This document shows positions 54,855 through 64,000 of a stretch of 64,000 nucleotides of DNA, piece by piece. How positions within the stretch are numbered: position 1 is the stretch's first letter; the number at the start of each line of letters is the position of its first letter. Below the pieces are notes generated by a model. The model ran no database searches and was not told where the DNA came from. It was given only the letters and a program-made list of their open reading frames with translations. The translations under genes were made by a program, and so were the position numbers. Location of the stretch: positions 41,201,562 through 41,265,561 of the forward strand of contig CM055063.1 in the NCBI GenBank assembly GCA_029204045.2, written 5' to 3'. Source of the DNA: Tillandsia leiboldiana. Its lineage: Eukaryota > Streptophyta > Magnoliopsida > Poales > Bromeliaceae.

Positions 54855-54948
54855 GCAGTCCCTCTGGCTGGGCCAGTTTTGGCAGTCACGGACGCGCTAC
54901 GTCAGTTCGGTCCAACGTGGATGTAACGGCATGAGGTAGGCGCACGTT

Positions 54949-57827
54949 TGTCACGCCCCGGGGATTCGAAACGCGCGGAAGAGGAGCTACCGATGCCCCT
55001 AATTCGGCTATATATTTTTTTTTGAAAGCCATTACTCCCCGGCGCGTGCCCAGACCCGCCGCATATACAAATTCACTCTGCGAACGGACAGAGTCTCCTT
55101 TGCACATGCACGGCGTCTCAACTACAAGGTGCCTCACTAGGTACATCGCATACAACCTTTAACCACAATAGCTGGAGTCTCGCACATATACAACCATTCA
55201 TCTCACATAATCTACTGGTTGCAACATGCAATATAGAGGCCGTCGTTTGGAAAGGATAAACCATCACAAGGTTTTGAAAGCGGCGCCCACTCGACGCCGT
55301 TGTTTTAGAAAACCTTTTTCAAAGCTACATAAACCCCAGAGTTTTGAAAATGACACCCACCCGATGCCGAGTTTTGTGAAGCCAGTTTGAAACCACATAA
55401 ATCCCACAAGGTTTTTAAAATCCGGTGCCCACACGACACCCACGTTTTAAAAACGATTTTTGCAAACGGTTTTCTTCGGTTGTTTTTCTTTTCATTGTTA
55501 AAAACGGCCAAGCATAAAAAGGAATACCATTCATTCGCATATGGGAAAAGAGGTAACATCCACGTCGACCCCACGGGGGTGTCGCAATCCACAACTAACC
55601 ACTAGGAATAATAAAGGAACCAAAAGGGAAGAAGAGTCACTGTGTCTGAGTTCGCTCAAAGTCAGAACAGCACCCTTGCGGCCTCACCGGTGCCCTAGCA
55701 CTCGCCCTTGGACGAACCTGTCACGGAGTGGGAAGTTAGTGACTAGAAATAACATAATATGCAAAAAGGGCTAAAGTAAGGAAAACCACAGTAACCGGAG
55801 CAACCATCGCTCCTCAATATAATGTCAACAATAATCACACCCTGCACCAAACAAAACCGGGCACCCTTCACGAACACCGCACTGGGCCCCTGCCCCGGTG
55901 CCCCCCTGCCGAGCACCTGTCTCGGCCGCCGAGCACCTGCCTCGGCATCACCGCTCACACCCACCACCCATGAGGGCCCCATTTCCTAACGTCACCGACA
56001 CGTGGGGTACACGGGTCAACGTACCACTTTTTAGGAAAAGCACACCCTTGCGGAGGCCAAACCGCCGGTGTGCGTGTAGTAACACCAGAGCCTCGTAAAC
56101 AGATATAAATAGATGATTATTCGAATAAAGTAAAACGGGGTTAGTATTGCTCATAAAGAATAACTTAGAAGAGAAAACACCTTTGCCCATACTAGCACCT
56201 TACATATGCACACCCTTTCCCAATTAACCCTGGCGAAAGTACCCACCTTGTGTATGTCGTCCGGTGCTCGGCACGCTCGCGACCGTGCGCCTGTTTCCTA
56301 CCGCGTCCCGCACTCCTGAGGAACAAAGGCATGTCAAGACTAAGGGACTCGAAACCCCGACACTGAGTCTAGGCCGAAAAAGACGACCGCCGCGAACTTC
56401 GGGCTCCGCGCGGCGGAGTTCCCCGCACAGCACCGACCCGTGCGGCGCGCGCTTGGCCTACGGACAGCCTCCTCCGCGCGCGGCCCCGACCCGACCCGGG
56501 TCCTGACGGCGCGCTTGCCGTGCGGCGTGCGGCCTGCAGGCGGGCCGCGCGGCGGCCTCGTGCAGGCAGCGCCCGCACGGCGCGCTCGCCGCGCGGTACC
56601 CCGCCTGCAGGCGGCCCGCGCGGCATCTGTCCGCGAGGTGCCCGCCTGCGGGCGGTGCCCGCGCGGTGGGCCTGCCGCGCGTCGCCCCGCCTGCAGGCGG
56701 CCCGCGCGGCACCTGTCCGCGCGGTGCCAGCCTGCGGGGGGTGCCCGCGCAGCGCACCTGCCGCGCGGCGCCCCGCCTGCAGGCGGCCCGCGCGGCACCT
56801 GTCCACGCGGTGCCGGCCTGCGGGCGGTGCCCGCGCGGCGCGCCTGCCGCGCGGTGCCCCGCCAGCATTCGGCCCGCGCGGCGTCTGCCCGCGCGGTGCA
56901 CGCCTGCGGGCGGTGCCCGCGCCGCGCCCCTGCCGCGCGGTGCCCCGCCTACAGGCGGCCCGCGCGGCGTCTGCCCGCGCGGTATCCGCCTGCGGGCGGT
57001 GCCCGCGCGGCGCGCCTGCCGCGCGTTGTCCCGCCTGCAGGCGGCCCGCGCGGCATCTGCCCGCGCGGTGCCCGCCTGCGGGAGGTGCCCGCGCGGCGCC
57101 CCTGCCGCGCGATGCCCCGCCTGCAGGCGGCCCGCGCGGCATCTGCCCGCGCTGTGCCCGCCTACGCGCGGTGCCCGCGCGGCGCGCCTGCCGTGCGGCG
57201 CCCCGCTTGCGGCCGGCCCGCGCGGCGGCGGCGGCGACCCTCTCCGCAAAACCCGACCCCGAAGCGCAAAAACCGTAACGGAAAGACTCACCTTCGACCG
57301 CCGAGAAAAGAGAAGAAGAGGATCGTCCTATCGTTGCCCGGTTGATCTCACGAGCAAGAAAACCTCCGTCCCTCTCCCGATTGCCCCGCTGTCGGTCGTA
57401 ACGAGAGCGAAAAAGGGTTGGGTTTCGTTTCCTCTTTTTCTCTCTCGTGGCGTCTCTTAAAAACCGTAGCGGCCGAATGAAGGAACCTAAGAGGGAAAAC
57501 CTAAAACCCTCAGGTTCTTAAAGGGATTTAAAGAAATAACAGGAACAAATCCGGCGGCTAGAGTTACCCCGAGAAACGTGCCGATCGCTCGCATGAATCC
57601 CATAGCGCCTAAAAGGGGTCCAAACTTCAAAATTTTATTCTGGGAGAACCGGGAGTCGGAATCCGAAACCGATCACGTCCCCGTTCTCCGTTTCGCGAGC
57701 TCTACCGCCTAAAAAATGTCCGCGAGCACCGACGGACTGTCCGAAAAAACACCAAAAATTGACCCTCAGTCGGACAGTCATAAGAAAAGGGATAACGGGA
57801 AAAGTCAAGGAAAGGCCAGGTCTTACA
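54949..57827 (-). repeat. 3' LTR of the minus-strand Gypsy-B
   Basis: 2879 bp. In element sense it starts TGTAAGACC and ends CCCCGGGGCGTGACA (plus-strand TGTCACGCCCCGGGG at 54949). It carries the CGCGAAACGGAGAACGG block near 57690, also found at about 22018 in the other Gypsy-B, a donor-like AAG|GTGAGT at about 57290, and an 86-bp minisatellite. The 250-300-codon frames on both strands at 56340-57460 are by-products of the minisatellite. Confidence 0.87.
56520..57240. repeat. GC-rich 86-bp minisatellite
   Basis: The phrase GCAGGCGGCCCGCGCGGC recurs at 56607, 56693, 56779, 56865 (variant), 56951, 57037 and 57123, an exact 86-bp period, about eight units. GC content is so high that stops are missing in most frames on both strands. 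Confidence 0.95.
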
Positions 57828-57863
57828 CCCCTCACCACTAAAAACAAGTTTCGTCCCCGAAAC

Positions 57864-59361
57864 TTAACCCTCGCCCGCGGCGAAGAGGTTCGGGTAGCAC
57901 TCCCTCATCTTTGACTCTGGTTCCCAAGTTGCCTCACGCTCTTCTTGATTGCTCCAAAGCACCTTCACGTAGGGAATTGTCCGACTTCGTAGCTTTTTGT
58001 CCTCTCGTGCTAGGATCCGCACCGGCACTTCCTCGAAGCTCAGGTCCTCCTTAAGCTCGATCGCAGAGACGTCAAGCACTCGCGACGGATCGGGGAGATA
58101 CTTCCGAAGCATGGAAACGTCGAACACGTCATGAACTCGGTCAAGGTTCGGTGGTAGGGCGAAGCGATAGCCCACGGGGCCGATGCGCTCCAGAATCTCG
58201 AAAGGCCCTACATACCGTGGGCTCAACTTGCCTCTCAACCCGAACCGCTTCACCCCTTTGGACGGCGAAACCCGTAGCAGCACGTGCTCCCCCACCTGGA
58301 ACTCCAAATCGTGGCGTCTCTGGTCCGCGTAGCTCTTTTGTCGGCTCTGGGCGGTCACTAACCGCCGTCTGATGAGGCACACCTTTTCCTCAGTTTCTTC
58401 CACTAAGTCCGGCCCCAAATACCTTCGCTCCCCCAGATCATCCCAACAAATCGGGGATCTACAGTGCCTGCCGTACAATGCTTCGTACGGCGCCATCCGG
58501 ATGCTCGCCTGGTAGTTGTTGTTGTAGGCGAACTCGACAAGGGGTAGATAGCGTGACCATCCGTCTCCCAAATCCAGTATGCATGCTCGGAGCATGTCCT
58601 CGAGGATCTGGATCACCCGCTCGGATTGTCCATCCGTCTGGGGGCGAAAGGCCGAGCTGAAATGTAGCTTGGTCCCCAGAGCTCGTTGTAGACTCTGCCA
58701 AAAGTTCGAAACGAACCTTGTGTCTCGGTCTGAAGTAATAGGTGTCGGTATCCCGTGTAGCCTCACAATCTCGCCGATGTATACTTGGGCCAGTCGGTCG
58801 CGTGTCCAGGTCGTGTGGATTGGTAAGAAGTGAGCTGATTTCGTTAGCCGATCTACGACGACCCAGATAGCGTCGTGACCCTGCTGCGATCGTGGAAACC
58901 CGGTGACAACGTCCATCGTGATTTGCTCCCATTTCCATTCGGCACCGGTAGTGGTTGCAATTTCCCCGCCGGTCGCTGGTGCTCGGCTTTCACCTGTTGG
59001 CAAATCAGGCAGTGCGCTACGAATCGCGTCACGTCCCCTTTCAGTTTCGACCACCAGAAAGTCTGTCTGAGATCCCTATACATCTTGGTGCCCCCAGGGT
59101 GCGCCGCGTAGGGGGCGCAGTGTGCTTCAGTCAAGATTTCTCTTTTCAGATCTGGCATATCGGGCACGCAAATCCGTCCTCGAAATCGAAGGGTGCCGTC
59201 TGCCCCCACTGCATAGTCTCCCTTCTGCTCCGGAGAAATCTAATCTCGCTCCAGCTGTAGCTGCGGGTCCGCACCTTGGCCTTCTCGAATCCTCTCCATT
59301 AGGGTCGGCACGACTGTTAAGGACATTAGTCGCTCGACCGTCCCTACTGGTACCACCTCCA
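57864..59361 (-). pseudogene. Gypsy-B pol (integrase-chromodomain), stop and frameshift
   Basis: Minus-strand frame aligning with the pol at 19966-21831. It begins at LEVVPVGTV (59361), has a TAG at 59240-59242, then the zinc-finger region (HCAPYAAHPGGTKMYRDL, HCLICQQVK). A one-base deletion near 58941 changes VPEWKWEQ into VPNGNG. The integrase core then reads on to 57864 with TMDVVTGFP, SDRDTRF and TDGQSERVIQILED, followed by GPF (RYVGPFEILERIG) and the chromodomain-like end (IPYVKVLWSNQEEREATWE). The core and C terminus (58940-57864) are open. At the two positions where the plus-strand copy has TAG, this copy has Gln. Confidence 0.92.
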
Positions 59362-60618
59362 TGTTAGGTTATGTATAATTGGATCTAAATAGGGGAAAAA
59401 ACACCTAGAGGGGGGTGAATAGGTGTAAACCATAAACACTCAAAAAATCATTGTGCAATAAAACCCAATGCGGAAATAAAAATAAACACGCAAGATTTTT
59501 ACGTGGAAAAACTCCAAACCGGAGTAAAAACCACCACGGGACCGATCACACGGCGAAATCCACTAGAATTAAACACGTACAAGGTGATATACCGTACTCA
59601 CAGACGACTCAACCTTTTCCATACGCTCCTAGTAGATCTTCTCCGCTCACTCCGCAACGCTTCTCGAATCCACGATCAGCGCCCAACGCCGAATCCACGG
59701 CGTCCAACGTCGAGTCCACGACGTCCGACCGAATCCACGGTCTTCACCCAGTAGCACGTCTCGAATCCACGAACGTACCTCGCTCCGAATCTACGAGAGC
59801 GGTAGCACCTTGAATCCACAAGGCCACGCGAGTCCACGCGCCGATTTTGGGAAAATCGTTGTTTTTGGGTGGTGATGATCCGCCGAATACTTAGATTAGA
59901 AATAGATCGGAAATACCATCTAAGTATTCATTAATTTGATTCTACTCAAAATCTGAGTTTGGAAAACCTAGAATCAAATTAATAATATAGATGAAGAAAC
60001 ATAGAATTAAACCTAGTATTTCCTTTCTTCTCTATATGTGGATTTTTCTATTTCGGTCGTATTTTTCGCGTACCCTAAAAGATGAATCATAGGGTCTATT
60101 TATAGGTTAGAAACCATTGGAAGAAGATAAGCATCAAAAACTAACCAATTCTGGAATTTTACAGGACGACAGTCCGGACTGGAATTGACGGTCCGGACTG
60201 TCTCAGCGAAACAGACTTTTTCCAGAAAAGACGACATTCGGGGTCTGGACTGCAATCCACGGTCCGGACTGTTCATGCAATTTCAACAATTTCACGTTCG
60301 GGGTCCGGACTTAAATTTCCAAGGTCCGGACTGGAATTGCACATGAACAAACCTACGTTCGGGGTCTGGACTGAGATCCACGGTCCGGACTCTGAACATG
60401 TAAAATGCCCAGTTTTTGATTTTTATGCAATCAAAAATTCATCCAAGTGTTTCTACACAATAAGAAGTATTCGGATCACCATAAATCTTTAGTTAAACGT
60501 ACCTGATCCTTTTGAATTCTTCTTTCTTGAGATTGAGGTATATGATTCAAACTTCTTCACCTTCAATCTTCAAGACTTAACCAATTTCACGAAATACGCC
60601 AACTCAAATTCCGTAACA
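59362..60618 (-). repeat. 3' LTR of Copia-4 (1257 bp)
   Basis: Plus-strand TGTTAGGTTATG to CCGTAACA. TATA box at 60097-60104, ten-odd TCCGGA cores in AGTCCGGACC/GGTCCGGACT form at about 60170-60395, and leader repeats at about 59668-59840. Abuts the polypurine tract AAAGGGGGAGAT (minus strand) at 60619-60630. Confidence 0.93.
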
Positions 60619-60630
60619 ATCTCCCCCTTT
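60619..60630 (-). other. Polypurine tract of Copia-4
   Basis: AAAGGGGGAGAT on the minus strand, adjoining the 3' LTR. Confidence 0.9.
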
Positions 60631-61309
60631 GGCGGTTTCGTGACAAAACACAAATCCACTCAAGAAAATTCAAAAAGATATTTTTGTTGATATCACCATA
60701 CAACAAAAATTTACATTGGAGATCCAAATAAAGATAAATACATGAGTTAAACTCCTAAAACAGACTGTAGACTTAGACATCTGTAATCTCTGCAAAAAGA
60801 AATCATTCTTGACAAAAGAGATCGTTAGATACCTCAAGAATTTTCAACAATCAAAACCAAACACAGAGATAGAGTTTTTCCTCATTATGACATTTGCAAA
60901 TTCAGATATGTATGAAAATCACAATAAAAAATCGACATATCTTCTAAGCAATAGAAATCCAAATGTCATAGAAAGGGTAGACAACAAGCAACTTGTTAGT
61001 TATATTACATGCCCAAATAGTTAGTTGAATAGTTAGTTGAGGCATGCATCAAAACACATATAAAACCAAAGTTGAAAGTTGTACTTACCTTAGTTTCAGC
61101 ATTGTTCTCACACAAGTATAGTCATGGTCAATCACAGAGCATTGTGCATTGTTCAAAGTTCTCCTATACTCTCTCCCCCTTTTTGTCACAAAACTCAGCC
61201 AAAATGGAGAGAATAGTTAACAAGTTCAAGAACCAAAAGTTTGAGAGCTAAAAGTAAAAAAAAAAAAACGAAAACTTGAAACCTGCACAAGAAAAGTTTA
61301 GCCATGAGA
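60631..61309 (-). other. 3' untranslated region of Copia-4
   Basis: AT-rich with no ORF of note. Second polypurine tract AAAAAGGGGGAGAGAG (minus strand, about 61171-61184). Confidence 0.65.
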
Positions 61310-61903
61310 TCAAGCTAAATCCGAACTGTCTGAGCTGGTATGATCTAGCATGTTCAAAATTCCTTTCACCATTCGTGATATTTTGGAACATTTCTTTCTC
61401 ATATGTTGTTGTTCAGCGGCAATTTGCTGGAGATCTGTCGCTAATCTCTCTTGGTCAGCAGATAGTCTTCTTTGTTCCTGATGAACGGAGGCCAATACGG
61501 TAGCTTCTGGAGTGTTTCTCCTTGAAGTCGATGGACGAGGTGGAGAAGCAGATGATGCATGCTGGCCTTCATCCCATGGGGATTCTCTAGGAACGGAGTG
61601 TGCTCCAGAGAGGGATTCAGCGATTTGAATTCCACTTCCCTTGGTATTTTCCCGTCTAGTATGATGTTTAGACGTTGACATAGACTTCTTGAGCTTTTCG
61701 TTCTTGAAATACAATCTGTCGTCCTTATCAACATTCTTCTGTGCTTGTCTTCCAATTTCTTCCCAATCTTCTTCATCGGATTTAGAGCTGTCTTGACCAA
61801 CAGTTCTTGTCTTGTCTCGAGGTGAGTCACCTTGTTCCTTTTTAACAGTCGCACGTGTGTGCACCATTACAACTAGCAGAAAGATGATCCATGCAAACTC
61901 CAT
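61310..61903 (-). CDS. Short env-like protein of Copia-4 (197 codons)
   Basis: ATG at 61903. It has the same hydrophobic start (WIIFLLVVMVHTRA), a charged Lys/Asp/Glu-rich linker, a Ser/Pro-rich stretch and the same C-terminal coiled coil (EQQRRLSADQERLATDL) and tail (HTSSDSSDLA) as the longer versions. It entirely lacks the ~200-residue plant transposon protein domain between them. The frame is open with no stop, so this may be a viable short form rather than a decayed gene. Function unknown. Confidence 0.75.
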   Translation of the reverse strand: MEFAWIIFLLVVMVHTRATVKKEQGDSPRDKTRTVGQDSSKSDEEDWEEIGRQAQKNVDKDDRLYFKNEKLKKSMSTSKHHTRRENTKGSGIQIAESLSGAHSVPRESPWDEGQHASSASPPRPSTSRRNTPEATVLASVHQEQRRLSADQERLATDLQQIAAEQQHMRKKCSKISRMVKGILNMLDHTSSDSSDLA

Positions 61904-61931
61904 TGCTCTTTGTGCTTTAAGAAGGAAGTGT

Positions 61932-62318
61932 CTTGTGAAGACCAGCTCAATAACACGAGAAAAAATTGTTTATTTTCAAAAATTTGAAAAATTGTACCTA
62001 AACAATCATTATCGTGTAGAGAGACTAGGGATCAAATTAGTTTTGCAAAAAGAATTTTAAAAATAGATCAATTCCATGATTTTCAAAAATTCTCAAAAAT
62101 ATGCCCTAAAACCGATTTTTTAGAAATCGAAGGCCAAAAATCCGTTTATCCTGAGAAAACCTAGCATAGAATCAAAACTAATGTTCCCAGAGTTCTTATT
62201 TCAAAAGAAGTTTGATCAAAAACCATCCAGAAACGAAAAAGATAGTAGATTTTCATCACGTTTTGAGCAAAAATATGAAAAACTGTGAAAAACCGAGATT
62301 TTGATCAAGATAACTTAC
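61932..62318 (-). other. Putative leader intron of Copia-4 env-like gene
   Basis: GTAAGT at 62318 (minus strand) and an acceptor GGTCTTCACAAG ending at 61932, 387 bp, 28 bases upstream of the ATG. The acceptor is slightly weaker (AAG) than in the other copies. Confidence 0.6.
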
Positions 62319-62570
62319 TTTGAAGTGAAGAGAATGAGTTTAGAGGGCTCCAAGATCCTTGCCTTTTAGAGAGAGAAAGTTAGGAGATTTAGAAATGAAA
62401 ACTTGTGATGAAATAAAATCAAAAACCACTTCGTTTCATATAAACCCTAGCCGCGGTCCGGACTGCCCGAAGAATGCAGTCCGGATCGACTACCCGCAGG
62501 ATTTTCCTACGTTCGGGGTCCGGATCGGCTTGTCCAGTCCGGACCGGCTCCAAACTTTTTCTTCAGAAAA
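62319..62570 (-). promoter_or_regulatory. Candidate internal promoter of Copia-4 env-like gene
   Basis: TCCGGA cores at about 62455-62545, including the phrase ACGTTCGGGGTCCGGA that also occurs in this element's LTR (near 60353). These are followed in element sense by GGCTAGGGTTTATATGAAAC (TATA-like, 62437-62444) and a leader ending at the donor. Function inferred. Confidence 0.55.
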
Positions 62571-63479
62571 ATTCAGAAAAATTCTAGAGAATCTAGAAAA
62601 AGATTGTAAGCACTTTTGTGTATCAACTTTAAATGAAAATCATCGTTTCATACAACAAGAAATAGATTATGTCAAATCTATCAATAACATCCAACAAATG
62701 AAACGAAAATTTATAAAAATTAAATCCCTTAAAGTTGAACAACTTCAATCACATCTAACATGATCTTATGAGTAATGCCTTTATCAAATCATCAATTTGG
62801 TAAAGAAAATAAAATACCAAGATCAATAGATGTCTGAAATCCCAGATAAGTTAGATAATATATCTAGTCAATTTATTGTAAGGAGTGGCTCTTTGAGCAT
62901 CTTTCAATAAAAATCCCACCTTATACCAACGTTGGAATTTGACAGAGTCAAGTATTCCAAAAAGCATTTTATCTAGACAACTTGAAAAACCATGCTTTGT
63001 ATACATGTGGTAGCCGCACACAGTACTCGGACGACCGAGGTGGTAGCTCTTTCCTCCATGTGGTGGTAGTTTTCACACTCCTCATTGGGATGTAACTCTT
63101 TCCACATCTTTTGAGCATAACACTTTTTCTTTGACTCCCCCTCAATTGGCTATCAATTATTTAAAATATAAAGTATTCAACCAAAAATTGATCTCGATTT
63201 CATACTCGACAAAATAGTCAAATAAGATAAAAACTATACCAAGAGATCATTGAGAGAGAAATTGACTTTGATCAAAACAAAGATGATTTAATTGACATAA
63301 ATGATCATTGCATCAAATGAATTATTATGATATCCAAAGCATAATAAATTTCTAAATAGACGAAAAATGCTATTAAAGTCAATAATACACATGCTCAATT
63401 AATGTTCTATGTCTAACCATAGATAAAGAACAAAAACACAAAAACAAAACCTAACCTAAGGATTGGTTTCAAAAAGAAA
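62571..63479 (-). other. pol/env-like intergenic region of Copia-4
   Basis: Non-coding. Perfect CTCGG-TCGT-CCGAG hairpin (63026-63039) between AGCTACCAC-like motifs, and the internal polypurine tract TTGAGGGGGAGT (63134-63145). Confidence 0.65.
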
Positions 63480-64000
63480 TTATTTCAAGGAAAGCATTCC
63501 AATTGCCTTTCGCAAATGAATAAAACGTTTTTGATCCAAAGGTTTTGTTAAAATGTCAGCTAATTGATCTTCAGTTGAAATATATGAAAGTTGAAGAATA
63601 TTTGATTCAACTAGCTCTCTAAGAAAATGATATCTAAGTTCAATGTGTTTTGTTCTAGAGTGCAACACAGGGTTTTTGAAAATGTTTATAGCACTGGTGT
63701 TGTCACAGAGAATTGTTACCGAAGTTGCTGAAATTCGGAAGTCGTTCAACACACTCTTCATCCAAATGAGTTGGGTTGAACAACTACCTGCTGAGATATA
63801 TTCCGCTTCGGCAGTCGAGAGTGCAATGCAGTTTTGCTTTTTACTATGCCACGCAACAAGGCAATGGCCAAGATAAAAACATGCACCACTCATACTTTTC
63901 CGATCATCCACAGATCCTGCCCAATCGGCATCTGAATATCCAACAATATCTAGACTTGTTCCCATAGGATACCAAATTCCGAACTTTATGGTTCCTTTGA
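63480..64000 (-). CDS. Copia-4 RNase H end of pol (partial)
   Basis: Minus-strand frame entering from the right edge and ending at 63480 with GMLSLK. It covers the RNase H domain with SDADWAGSVDDRKS, STAEAEYIS, DNTSAI and ADILTKPLD. No stop is seen in the visible 161-plus codons. The RT part lies outside the window. Confidence 0.93.
   Translation of the reverse strand, partial: KGTIKFGIWYPMGTSLDIVGYSDADWAGSVDDRKSMSGACFYLGHCLVAWHSKKQNCIALSTAEAEYISAGSCSTQLIWMKSVLNDFRISATSVTILCDNTSAINIFKNPVLHSRTKHIELRYHFLRELVESNILQLSYISTEDQLADILTKPLDQKRFIHLRKAIGMLSLK

Larger units (their letters stand above)
24624..54948 (+). mobile_element. Gypsy-A gag-only element carrying nested insertions
   Basis: 5' LTR in two pieces (24624-26608 and 43279-44997) around Copia-2, then a 1969-bp internal region (44998-46966) with primer binding site and gag. 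The 3' LTR starts TGTGAGGACC at 46967 and is itself interrupted by a TRIM, a solo LTR and, from 54949, a Gypsy-B element, beyond which its end lies outside the window. Removing Copia-2 and one TSD leaves a 3704-bp 5' LTR, close to the 3705 bp of the solo LTR at 14064. The internal region stops soon after the gag zinc knuckles, so protease, RT and integrase are deleted. The two LTRs look clearly diverged, so the element is old or a recombinant. Confidence 0.8.
46967..54948 (+). repeat. Gypsy-A 3' LTR, interrupted and truncated
   Basis: Starts TGTGAGGACC at 46967 with CACGTGGC at 47345-47352 and 47425-47432 and TATAAATA at 47779-47786. It is interrupted by the TRIM (48665-49240) and the solo LTR (50872-54854) and broken at 54948 by the minus-strand Gypsy-B element. 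Without the inserts about 3.4 kb remain. The rest of the LTR should lie to the right of the window. No gene; the GC-rich frames at 47027-47833 are not supported. Confidence 0.78.
54949..59361 (-). mobile_element. Gypsy-B element (minus strand), partial
   Basis: In minus-strand sense, from the right: pol from the RNase H/integrase boundary, a natural pol end at 57864, a purine-rich tract, and a 3' LTR (57827 to 54949). It inserted into the Gypsy-A 3' LTR (left flank ACGTT). At 59361 its pol is broken by Copia-4; the remainder is outside the window. Same Tekay-like family as the element at 18227-24562. Confidence 0.88.
59362..64000 (-). mobile_element. Copia-4, 3' portion of a Sirevirus-like element
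   Basis: Minus-strand copy running off the right edge: 3' LTR (59362-60618), polypurine tract, a shortened env-like ORF, leader intron and promoter-like array, intergenic region and RT-RNase H. It interrupts Gypsy-B pol at 59361 (left flank CTCCA; the matching TSD would be outside the window). Its LTR carries the AGTCCGGACT palindrome version. Confidence 0.92.

Noticed and set aside
56340..57460. Overlapping 150-300-codon Arg/Ala/Pro-rich ORFs on both strands
   Set aside because: They follow the 86-bp GC minisatellite. Stops are absent in nearly all frames because of composition, and no frame shows conserved protein features.

Overview
The window looks like plant (angiosperm) nuclear DNA from a repeat-rich, probably heterochromatic region. 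I see no host protein-coding gene, tRNA gene or CRISPR array. Almost every base can be assigned to LTR retrotransposons nested in one another. The evidence is Ty1/Copia gag-pol with an envelope-like third gene (Sirevirus-type), Ty3/Gypsy chromovirus pol of the Tekay/Del type, initiator-Met-tRNA primer binding sites, polypurine tracts, 5-bp target-site duplications (TSDs) and solo LTRs. The species cannot be named from the sequence.

Layout. 1-4324: decayed Gypsy-LTR-like DNA split by a solo Copia LTR (2531-3879, TSD TATAT). 4325-11748: Copia-1 (+), 5'-truncated inside integrase, with decayed pol, env-like pseudogene and 3' LTR. 11749-13037: tail of a Gypsy LTR. 13038-18226: unassigned LTR-like DNA with (GAA)n and CAG/CTG-rich tracts, split by a solo Gypsy-A LTR (14064-17768, TSD CCTTT). 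18227-24562: internally deleted Gypsy-B element (+). 24563-24623: 60-bp antisense gag relic. 24624 to at least 54948: a gag-only Gypsy-A element. Its 5' LTR is split by Copia-2 (26609-43273, minus strand, TSD ATCTG). Its 3' LTR is split by an intact Cassandra-type TRIM (48665-49240, TSD CTTTG) carrying 5S rRNA-derived sequence, and by a solo Gypsy-A LTR (50872-54854, TSD GCAGT). 54949-59361: a minus-strand Gypsy-B element (3' LTR plus pol). 59362-64000: Copia-4 (minus strand), which runs off the window.

Two points matter most. First, Copia-2 contains a 100-N gap (33389-33488) flanked by two essentially identical 5.8-kb blocks that differ only by single-base run-length indels. This is almost certainly an assembly duplication, so the real element is about 10.8 kb. 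Second, in all three Copia elements the env-like ORF has its own upstream unit. That unit contains a small array of TCCGGA palindromes matching the array in the LTR U3, then an AT-rich TATA-like stretch, a leader exon, a ~385-bp GT-AG intron and the ORF. The env-like gene may therefore be driven by an internal promoter related to the LTR promoter.

No element here is fully intact. Copia-2 lacks protease and pre-integrase and has one stop in pol. The Gypsy elements lack large internal blocks and carry mostly TAG stops at expected Gln codons, as expected for deamination of methylated cytosine.
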